Both the position numbers and the translations under genes were made by a program. This document shows, in pieces, positions 34,765-44,610 of a DNA stretch of 64,000 bases (position 1 is the first letter of the stretch; every line of letters starts with the position of its first letter). The stretch is from Dasypus novemcinctus (Eukaryota; Chordata; Mammalia; Cingulata; Dasypodidae): positions 89,055,675 through 89,119,674 of the forward strand of contig NC_080683.1 in NCBI RefSeq assembly GCF_030445035.2, written 5' to 3'. The notes below the pieces were generated by a model. The model did no database searches. It was given only the letters and a program-made list of their open reading frames with translations, and had not been told where the DNA came from.

Positions 34765-36795
34765 ATGTTTGTTGTTTTGATGTTTACTTTATTCTGTTTG
34801 GTGGTATTCAATCTGATATACATTTACCCTCACGCCCAGGCCTTTACCTTCCTCACTCAACACATTCCCTTTATTCATGACAGCAAGTACCCACACCCAA
34901 GTCTTATACTCTGTCATAATATCTCTCTTGCAAACCTTTCAGGACTCTTTGAATTATCTTTCTTCTGATTTACAGAGTCAACCACTTTTGGGTAGACACT
35001 TTGCCAAGTTGGGCTGGGTTCAGTCATATTATGAAATCTGGCTCAAGATCTTTCTCAAAGAGATGCAGAAGTGTGGTCTCCTTTCCCTTTCCAATGATAC
35101 TGGGGATGAGACATTCTTTTTTCTTTTGATCATTTAACACTGCCTTAAATACCTATTTATTAAAGTACTCTGAACTTTCTCAGTTTAGTTACCATCTCAG
35201 ACTGTATAATATGCAGAGAGTGATGCTCTTTATCAACTCCTATGAAAGTTGTTCTGTTTTTTGCTCAAGTAGCATTTGTATCCAATACTCATTTCCTTCA
35301 TTTCTTTGATTAGTGATTATTTTCAGGTATTTATCTCTCCAACTAAATGCAACCTCCTTGAGGATGATGCTATCTATACAACAATCACATCTAGGAGGGC
35401 TTTAAGTCAACTATTCTTTTTGCAGGTAAAGGATTGCCATTTAACAATTTATTCCATTTTGACATTTTTGCATAAGATGTACTAGATACTGGAATAGATG
35501 ATAAATTAAATTCACTCTTTGCACTAAGTGCTCAAAAAAATCATCCATTGTAATGAATTGATTGGTGCCCTGAGATTTAAAAAGAATAGAAAATCGTCCA
35601 TTGTAATGAGTCGATTGGTGCCACGATGGTGCAGTGTTAAGAATTACATGCAATTAGCCCAACTTTGAAGGATCCTTCCCAAGGAACTGTTGCCCATGAA
35701 GGGATAGAAAAGATTAGGAATCACCAAAAGCAGGAGGGGCAGGGGCAAAGGATGTTGCCAGTGCATTCAAAAGCTGGAGGTGAAAGAATTAGGGAGTGTG
35801 TAATTAAATAGGGAAATGATTTGCTATGCAAGTTTCACTGAGTCTTTTGTTTCCAAAGAACCAAGACTCACTGTTTCTACATGGAGTGCGGCATTTGTCA
35901 TTGAGCAAAGGTGCCCAGACAGTGGCCCTGCAGTTCTATCCAATCCTTTTTGGAACCTGCAAAGTCCTCCTAATTCCATCTCAATATGTGTGGGAAAGCA
36001 TGTTTTTGTCTCATATTTTCAATAAAGTAACATATTGCAACAAAGTGAGCAGAGGCACATGTGGAGAATCCAGTTATACTTTCTTAAGCCAGGAATGAAA
36101 GGTTTACAAACATGTAAAACATTGGAACTCCTCTCACTGAACGTTTTTTTATTCTGGAAAGTAAAGTAATTTTTTTAAAAAAAGATGATATTTATGTTAA
36201 TACATAGTGACTTTATTACATAAATGATCTCTTAAATAAATATTTCAAGATTTTGTTTTATTTTTAATTTTGAGAAGTCACATTCACATAAAAAAGTAGA
36301 TTTGCTTCTTCATTTTTAAGAGTAAAAGTTTCTGAGATTAAAATTTGAAAGTGTGAGTACTGCTGCTGAAAGGATTTTACTCATGGAAATGAAGACAGAA
36401 ACCAGGTAAAAGCATAGTGGTTGGAGCAGGAGCCCTGTTCCAAAGCTCAGGGAGGTGAGAATATTGTGCAGAATGGAGTGTATCTCTGTGGATGGATGTG
36501 TTTATTATAGGCTCCCTCGACAACAGGAGTCCTATGACCCATCAGTTCCCTTTTTTGATGTTTGTTTTAGTCCTCTTCACTTAGAAATTTTACTGTTCCT
36601 TCTACTTCCAATTAGGATACCTTATAATTTATGGTCCAAATGGGGGCGCTTTTGAGAATAAAATGGGAGGACATTAGTAATTACATGAGGACAGTAGGTT
36701 TAAACTGGTGATATCATTCTCATCCTGTCCAGTAACTACATACAAAGGTAGAATTGCTTAGTCAAAAGATATTAGAGCTGGTTTAAGTTCTGTTT

Positions 36796-37135
36796 ATGCA
36801 TAATTATATCAGAGACATCCACACCAATGATTACATTAGTCCAGATGTGATTAGGTTTCAAGTGTGTTTTTGTAATTTGCATGGTAAAACATTGTGTTTT
36901 TTTAAAGTAGAGTTCTGAAGTAAGGGAATCTCATTCACGTTCAGGTTTGCTATTTTAACTCAAAGATTAAAACTATACTATGGAATATAGAGTGGGCTAT
37001 AATGCTACCATCATGTGCTCAAAGGAGTAGTGTGGAGGACATCTGTTTGATTAGATTTAGTTAACGCATTTCAGAGGGCAGAATCTGTGACACTGGGGGT
37101 GTGGTCTGCATTCTAGCCCCATCAAAAGGCCTGTG
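36796..37135 (+). promoter_or_regulatory. promoter region of RFPL4B copy 3
   Basis: The block atgcataatta is at 36,796-36,806. The G-rich box reads gggggtgtgg (37,095-37,104), with the CG lost, the CRE-like site reads tgacac, and the TATA-like box has become catcaaaagg (37,120-37,129). Same order and spacing as copy 2, but with a weaker predicted core promoter. Confidence 0.5.
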
Positions 37136-37295
37136 CATCAGTTCAAGCTCATTGCTGAGAGGACAGAGAGCCAGAGGTAAGCAAGAGATATCTGAACTTC
37201 AGCAACTCAGTGAAAGTCTTCAGCTCAAGGTAAGCTGCTCCTTCACTCTGGGATATTTCCATTGTCCATTTCTGTAACTTTGGTCACAACATCTT

Positions 37296-37551
37296 TTTTA
37301 AAAATTTCTTTGTCTTTATTAGTAATGGAAGTAAATGTAGCATTGAGGTGGAGAAAGTGGCCATGGTAGCTGCTGAGGGTGGGGAGTAGGAAGAAGAGAT
37401 GTGATGTGGGGGCATTTTCAGGACTTGGAGTTGTCCTGGGTGGTACTGCAGGGACAGTTACTGGACATTGTATGTCCTCCCATGGCCCACGGGTGGACTG
37501 GGGGGAGAGTGTAAACTATAATGTGGACCATTGACCATGTGGTGCAGCAGT
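37296..37551 (+). mobile_element. L1-type 3' UTR fragment with target duplication
   Basis: Sense text matches the reverse complement of 42,940-43,130 ('gggacttg' followed by 'gtcctgggtggtactgcagg'). It is absent from unit C, and aacatctttt flanks it at 37,286-37,295 and 37,552-37,561. It lacks the 3' terminal part of the tail, which is unusual for L1-type insertions. Confidence 0.6.
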
Positions 37552-38358
37552 GAACATCTTTTCCAAATGCCTTCACTTTCGGATTTAAGGAAGAAATTTT
37601 TCTTTGTTGGCACTGTATGGACCCCATCAGACTGGAGAATCCTAGAGGAACTGGAAAGCTTCTAAAGACTCCAAGTTCCGTGTAGGCACCTATCCTCGAT
37701 ATGGATATCATATTTGTATCTCCAGGGTCTAGATGAGACTGGGAGCTTCGAAGGCTCTTAATAAGTATTTGTTGGATGGAGATGCGTAGATGTGTTCCAG
37801 GATGCAGGACAGTTCTAGAAACCCATTTTCCTAGGCTGGCTGTAAAGGTGAACTTTATCTTTTTGTAATTATATATATATATATTTTTTCTGTTCCTTGT
37901 TCCATCTCTGAATGTTACTCCAGCCTCAATGAAATACGTGATTTGTGAATTCATAGTAAGATGGCGTGCTAGCTATTACTCAGTGTATATCCTTTTGGGG
38001 GATGATCCCTAGTTCCTACCCCATCAGAAAGTACTGATCAGCCTTAATGGCTATCTTTTGTCTATGGTTCAAGCATGGACACATCACATATGCCCAGCAT
38101 GTCAGGGTTAGCTCCCCCAAATACAGGGCAACCATTTTAGCAAGACCCAGCAGGAGGATGTCAGTGTACCAGAAGTTCTCAAGTTTTGGAATAATTGGGA
38201 TAGCTGGAGGGCAATGTCATAAACACCCATTTGGGTAAAGCTCATAGAGGATTATTTCAGAGAAGCTGAAACCAATAATTAATATGTTTAGTCAAAGTCA
38301 CTCAAGCCTTGAATTGTTGTATAAGAGTGCTTTAAACATTTTCTCTGGATGATATTTT

Positions 38359-38536
38359 TTAAATTATTTTTAAATTTTTATTTTCTTAAAGATTTATTAA
38401 TTTCTCCCTGCTTCATCATTTGTACTCACTGTCTGTGTATGGTGTGCTCTTCTTGTTTTTAGAAGGCACTGGGAACTGAAACTGAGGTCTGCCATGTGGG
38501 AAGGAAGCACCTAATGACTTGAACCATCTTCACTCC
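38359..38536 (-). mobile_element. old armadillo SINE fragment
   Basis: A short, diverged minus-strand SINE: the 'aagatttattaatttctccc' tail side and 'catgtgggaaggaagcacct' head side. A target-site duplication ctctg(g/a)(a/g)tgatatttt is still visible at 38,343-38,358 and 38,537-38,552 with two mismatches. Confidence 0.7.
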
Positions 38537-39372
38537 CTCTGAGTGATATTTTGTCCTTAAAATTGATAGTATAATAAGTATGATTTTGCAGTGAGTTTTA
38601 CTGGTTTTACTCACATACTTTAATATTCTTTGAAATTTTAGTGGTTCTTTAGGGTCACCTTTATGCGCTGACTAGAGTAGGATTGACTTTAGTTTTATGA
38701 TTGCATTTAGATATATAAATTTTTGAACCCTGAATGGGAAATTACCTAGGTAGAAAAGGAGACTTTGCCCCTGGATCCTGCTAAACCCAGCTCAGCCTGC
38801 ACAAAGAGAAGCTGTGGTCAGTCTAGACAAGAACTCACATCGAGGTATCCAGACAGAGTAAGCTGAAATGTCTGAAAAAGACTATCCACTCTACTATTTT
38901 CTTCTGATAGGGATCTTAATGAATCCTTTAAAACAACAATATCAGGTTTCATGTTAACTTCAGGCCTTTTGATATACATATAAATATTTTAAAATACTAT
39001 CCATTTACAACTCAGGAAACATTAATTTGAATATTTTCATTATCTTCTTTAATATTACTTTTTGCACCTTTCTAGGTTTTACCTAGTTTCTACATTTAAT
39101 ACTTGCTTAATATTGCATCATATTGATATACTATCATTAACTTAATCATACTCATTTTTTGTTTATTGAATTTTCTTCTCATTTATTTGTTGTTTAGTCT
39201 ATTTACTATGTTAAGATAATGCTCCAATACAATGTGCTAATTTAATTTTTGTTTTGGATTCAGAAACATTCTGGTTATTGGAGAGCAGAGCACTCCAGAT
39301 TACTTCCAGAAGCTAATAAAGGGCAATTTCAGCTCAGTTCTGCTGACTGCTGACGAAGGACCTTCAAGAACA

Positions 39373-40185
39373 ATGGCTAAAAGTCTGCAAGAGGAAGCAA
39401 GATGCCCTGTTTGTCTGGAGTTTTTCTCCGATCCCATTTCTCTTTCCTGTGCACACACCTTTTGTTTTGATTGCATTAAAACTTGGATGCTAGAAAGGGA
39501 GACGTCAGCAATGACCTGTCCTCTCTGTCGAGAAGTAAGTGAGAAATCTCCTAAGGAAGAATGGCAAATCCGAGTGTTAACTCTTCTCATCAAGCAGCAT
39601 GGCGCCCTACTGGAGCAAAGTCTGCACTTAAGTGATGCAATCCTGAGTTTCCAGGAGCATATGACCCTGGATGCTGCCACTGCCAACTCCTTCCTTGACC
39701 TTTCCAAAGACCTAAGGACTGTCCAGTGTGGAACGATCTTTCACAACCTACTGAAAGGTCCTGAAAGATTCACTCACGTGGCCTGTGTCTTGGGATCCTC
39801 CCTCTTCCACTTTGGCCGCCATTATTGGGAGGTAGAAGTGGGGGAGGGGAAGGAGTGGGCATTAGGTGTCTGCAAGGAGTCTGTGAACAGAAAGGAGAAG
39901 AGCATTTTATCCTCGGAGCTTGGCTTCTGGGTTATTAGCCTGAAGGGAAATGCAATCTACCCTAGCTCCTTCCCACAGACCAGAATTCCTGCAAGCCCTG
40001 ACCTTGACCGTGTGGGAATTTTCCTAGATGTCGACCTGGAAGAAGTCAAGTTTTTTGATGTTCGAAATGATGCCCTCATCTATATGCAGAGTGACCTCTC
40101 CTCCCTGGAGCCTCTCCGTCCTTTCTTCTGTCCTGAGCAGCCTGGAGATGGTGACAGTGGTACCTCCTTAAGCCTCTACCCATGA
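39373..40185 (+). CDS. RFPL4B: RFPL4B-like RING-SPRY protein, copy 3 (intact)
   Basis: 270 residues, same start context and length as copy 2. It differs at V22I, K121T, C123F, M136V, R144L and I225V, and at about 19 of 813 bases by eye. All eight RING zinc ligands and the WEVE and LDVDLEE motifs of the B30.2 domain are kept. The coding exon follows an acceptor at 39,263 (ggattcag); the upstream donor at 38,858 keeps GT but has lost the AG before it, and the TATA-like box is altered, so expression may differ from copy 2. AATAAA is at 40,933. R144L and C123F lie in the N-terminal part of B30.2 and might touch the binding surface (inference). Likely a functional paralog. Confidence 0.92.
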   Translation: MAKSLQEEARCPVCLEFFSDPISLSCAHTFCFDCIKTWMLERETSAMTCPLCREVSEKSPKEEWQIRVLTLLIKQHGALLEQSLHLSDAILSFQEHMTLDAATANSFLDLSKDLRTVQCGTIFHNLLKGPERFTHVACVLGSSLFHFGRHYWEVEVGEGKEWALGVCKESVNRKEKSILSSELGFWVISLKGNAIYPSSFPQTRIPASPDLDRVGIFLDVDLEEVKFFDVRNDALIYMQSDLSSLEPLRPFFCPEQPGDGDSGTSLSLYP

Positions 40186-40932
40186 AAGCCTCAGTTCTTC
40201 ACAGAAGCTTTCCAACAGATGAATGAGACTCTGCACCCTGAGAAACATCACAATGACTGAGGGAGAGACAATGCTATAGCATAAAGATTTGGTAGATTCT
40301 GGAGAGTTGGGTAGCTCTCATAGACTTGTTAGCTAAATATTTGTAGGGTGTTAGGAGATGGCATTAAGCTCTCTTCCCTTGCCTGTAAATGGGGAAAGAA
40401 TTACAGTAACTGATAATTAGGGACAATACAGCACATTTCTCTTTTAGTAGTTCACACACAAGGATAATTAGACTGTAAATTTATTACTTAGATTTTATGG
40501 ATAGAAACAGTGCCTTTTCCATTATTGTATACCCTTTCTTATAGCATGATGATTTGATAATATTTGAGAATTGTCCATTTTCCATTTAAATAATGGCCTA
40601 TTGTGGTTATAAATATAGTATAGAAATATGCTTGGTAACAAGGTGTCGATAGACACAATCAAAGGATATCAAGTTTCCAGAATTGTAAGAGATTTTAAAT
40701 GTTTTGGAGTTAGTTATAGAAAATGAGAATGACTGTACTGAAGCCTGAGATCCTGGCATGCCCACTAGTTGCAGTTTTTAATGAAAAACCTCCTGCACAT
40801 TCTGTGAGTTTTGATTGGTGAAATTTACAACCCACATTAAGTCTTCAACTAGGATTCAGCAATAATTGATTTTGAAGTTGCTTTTGAATTTATTTTTATT
40901 AATAAAATGTTACATTATCATGTAATTGAATC

Positions 40933-40938
40933 AATAAA
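40933..40938 (+). promoter_or_regulatory. polyadenylation signal of RFPL4B copy 3
   Basis: AATAAA in 'gaatcaataaaatatttg', aligned with the signals of the other copies. Confidence 0.6.
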
Positions 40939-41999
40939 ATATTTGTTATTTTGATGTTTAATTTTATTCTCTTTGGTTGCATTCAATCTGATATACATTT
41001 CCCCTCACCCACAGGCTGTACATTCCCTCATCAACACATTACTTTGTCCCACAGTGCAATTGCCCACACCCAAGTCTTATAACTGTCATAATGGCTGTCT
41101 TGCAAACTTTTCAGAGTCCACTGGATTGCCTTTCTTCTGATTTAAAGTCAGGAACTTTTGTCTCGATTCATGCCCCAGTTGTGCTGTGTTTGCTCATTTT
41201 ATGAAATCTGTCTCATGATCTTTCCCAAAGAGACCCAGAAATGTGGTGTTCTTTCTCTTTCCAGTGCCAACAGGGAAGGGGTTCTGCCTACTCTTTCTTC
41301 CTTTACTCTTATTTGATAACCAAGATGATTTCACTTCAGGGGCTTCTGTGCTTCCCTCATACTAGGCCACCTCAAGAGGTCTTTGAAATGGTGAATATCA
41401 TTGTGAAATGTTTGCAGTATTAGTTCCTTTCATCCTGAAATGCTTATTAATTTTTTTATCTTGAACTCAAGTAAGAAGTATCTTACTTTACCATCCAGTG
41501 CGTAATGTGTGCATAAGAAAAAAAAGTTTTCCAAAACAGTATTTATACTTAGGATGAGTGAAACACTATAATCTTTTCTTTGATGACATTTCATTGGAGG
41601 AAAAAAAAGGCTGATCTCACACATTAGTTTGCATTCATAACTCTCAGGGTGAGAACTGCAGTTTGAAAAACTGGGAGGGGCACTTAGGCTTCCATATCCT
41701 TTCCCAGACCATTGTATTAAAAGGGAGAGGCAGATTTAGTTTCCCTGAAATGAAAAGTCGTATCTTGCCTTCTTTGCACATTTAAACCCTTCTTCTGAGT
41801 TCTCTTTGCTTTAAGGAACTTTCTAACTTTATCTTATTGAAATTAAAAACCCAATCATCCAATCTCCCACTGAGGGTCATGAGGAGGACCTCATATATAT
41901 ACAACAGTGAAATTGCTGTACAATGATTGCTGTATTTAGTCTCTGTGGCCAGGGGATGAAAAACAATTGTAGGCCAGGAAGTCCCAACACATGTTGACC

Positions 42000-42745
42000 A
42001 GTTGATATTTATCCTTAACTGTATTCTCTAAATTTTGGTATGCTGTATTTTCATTTTCATTGGCCAAAAGATATTTCCTAATTTCCTTTATGATTTTCTC
42101 CTTTACCCATTCGTTGTCTGATACATTTTTAAATTTCCATGTTGGTGAATATTCCATTACTCCCTCTGTTATTGATTTCTAGCTTCATTCCATTGCAGTC
42201 AGAGAAGATATATTGTATGATTTGAACATTTTTGTATTTATCGAGACTTGTTTTGTGACCTAACTTACAGTCCTCCTTGGATAATGATCCATGTGCATTT
42301 AAGAAGAATGTGAATTCTCTTGTTGCTGGTTGAAGTCTTCTATATATGCCTGTTAAGTCTACTTGATTTTAGAGAACTAATCACATCTTATATTTCCTTA
42401 TTAATCTTCTATGTATTTTATCCATTATTGGAATTGATGTAATAAAGTCAACTAATATTATGTAGAACCTTCTCTTTCTCACTACAAATCTGACAGAATT
42501 TTCTTCACATATTTTGGGGCTCTACTGTTGGGTGCACAAATATTTTAGTTTTTATGTCTTTTTCTTGTCTTGACCTATTTATCAGTATATAAGGACTGAC
42601 TGTGTTCCTCAGAACAGTTTTTTACTTCAAGTCTATTTTATCTTATATTTGCATATCTAAACCAGCTTTCTTTTGTATACAACTTGAATGATATTTATAT
42701 ATATTTTTTATCATCCTTCTCTTTCAATTTTCTTATGTCATTTTT
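42000..42745 (-). mobile_element. old L1 ORF2 endonuclease-region fragment
   Basis: Antisense text of the early ORF2 part ('cagtcagagaagatat', 'gataatgatccatgtgcat'). The same piece occupies 57,120-57,740 in unit C, where it continues into ORF1 and the L1 5' UTR. So this L1 was present before the tandem duplication. Here the remainder has been replaced by younger L1 sequence. Confidence 0.75.
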
Positions 42746-44610
42746 TTAGCAAATTTTTAATTGTCTTTTTTAAAGATACATATATCACAAAAAATATTAC
42801 ATTAAAAAATATAAGAGGTTCCTATATACCTCACACACCCCTCACATATTCCTCCCACATCAACAACCTCTTTCACCATTGTGGTACATTCATTGCTTTT
42901 AGTGAATACATTTTGGAGCACTGCTATATCGCATGGATTATAAGTTTAAATTGTAGTTTACACTCTCCCCATCCCATTCAATGGCTTATGGCAGGATATA
43001 TAATGTCCTGCATCTGTCCCTGCAATATCACTGAGGACAGTGCCAAGTCCCGAAAAAACCTGTATCATACATTCACTTCTCCCTCCTTGCCCTCAGCAAC
43101 TCCCATGGCCACAATCTCCACATCAATGATACTTTTTCTTCCATTGCTAGAGTCACAATAGTTCCATAGTAGAATATCAGTAAGTCCACTCTAATGCATA
43201 TTTTATTCCTCAATCCTATGGACCCTGGGATGGTGATGTCCACTCCACCTCTAAATCAAGAGGGGGCTTAGATCTCACATAGCTGATGGATGTGATTCTC
43301 CTGCTTCAGTGGTAGAAACTCTCAGTTCTCAGTTGTGGGGGTTGACCGTCCTCACCTCCCTGTTAGCTGACCTGCTTAGGTCAAATGAACTGGAGAGTAG
43401 GTGGTGCAACTCTCTTGAGGCTCAGGGCCCAGCTGGCACATGGACAGTCCAGAGATTCAAGTCTCCTGAATATATACCAAACCCAGCACCAACCACGGTT
43501 TCAGTAAAAGGGACAGAAGAGGCAAGTGTAGAGAGGTCACATCTGGGTCCAGTTTCATCACACTCAAGAGCACAAATTCCAAAGTGTCCACTGGCATGGC
43601 ATTGAACCTCAGAGTCATCTGCCATGACCTTAGAACCTGTGTGTCTCCATAGCCCTCAGGAGCACCAGTACTTGGAGTTGTATATACTTTGGCTGTCTCT
43701 GGGATCCTGCTGAGATGTGCATAAGTATGACCTCTCTGATGATCTTCCAACTCATTTTGAAGTCTCTTAGCCAAATAAACTCATTTGTCTTAACCATTTC
43801 CCTCTTTAATTCAAGGTCTTTTTCTAGTTGCATCACCAGCTGGTGCTTGGTAGTAATCCCCTGGCACTAGGGAGGCTCATCCCCAGAAGTCATGTCCCAT
43901 GCTGTTGTGAAGGTAATGCATTTAAATGCTGAGTTTGGGTTAGAGAGTGGCCACATTTGAGCAACATGCAGGCTCTCAGGAGGTAACTCTAAGGCACCCT
44001 GCAGCTCTAGGCCTAGTTTGAAATTTCAAGCACACAGGTTCATAAGCATAGTCATCAGTGTCAAGGGCCCATCATTGGGCCATCCTTCTTCACTGGTCTT
44101 TGCCCTTGCACTTGGAGGATTGCTGCTGTTCCACTGGAGAATGTGACAGAGCTCCCTGGCTAGGAACTCAGTACTCCCTCAGTTGTTATGTGTAACTCTA
44201 CCTACTAGGACACTACCCAATGGATACCTGAACATTTTTACATAACCTACATACATGCCCTGGAGAACTTCCTCCTAACCATGTGTCCTCCATCAATGAT
44301 ACCCCATACCAGCACTGCTCCCTGCCATTGTAGAACCAAAACTTCTTAAAAAAATGAAGCCTAATATATTGCCAAATTCAATTAGTAAGGAAATGAAATA
44401 ATAATGATAGGATTAAAGATTAGAAATATAATATATACTAATTTAGAAAAATGAAAATAAAGTAAAAAATAAATTGGAGTATAAAAATGAAAAATACCAT
44501 AAAACTTTTTTTTGATGTTTTGCCTTTCATCACTGTAATCAGTGTTGCCCTGTATATACAATGGCAAGGCAATCTCTTCCATTCCTTCATCAGTGTCTAC
44601 ATCCTTTCTT
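42746..44610 (-). mobile_element. long L1-type 3' tail element
   Basis: About 1.87 kb. Its 3' end is marked by a T run (plus strand 42,747-42,753) and the terminal text 'acattaaaaaatataagagg', also seen at 2,928 and 54,307. The 5' side holds 'catgggacatgacttctggg' and 'gatgcaactagaaaaagacc' (minus strand). No transposase or RT domain; frames inside are short. The 5' limit meets the A-rich 3' end of the L1 at 44,611 directly. It is either an unusually long 3' UTR, a transduced tail, or a separate earlier insertion. Confidence 0.6.

Larger units (their letters stand above)
31105..35800 (+). repeat. RFPL4B tandem unit A
   Basis: First unit of the array. Homology to units B and C starts at about 31,105 ('ctcattagggtc' against 'tttcactgagtc' in unit B). 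The order is upstream region, promoter (31,981-32,330), 5' UTR exon ending at 32,638, coding exon and 3' flank to about 35,115, where it joins the L2-like right end of the unit (about 35,125-35,800). Two deletions set it apart: about 1.4 kb between exon 1 and the second 5' exon (present in B, C and the inverted copy), and the 3' flank corresponding to 41,260-42,000 and beyond. Confidence 0.75.

Noticed and set aside
43309-43774. Open frames on both strands of about 100 codons
   Set aside because: They fall in the non-coding L1-type tail (42,746-44,610) and show no domain.
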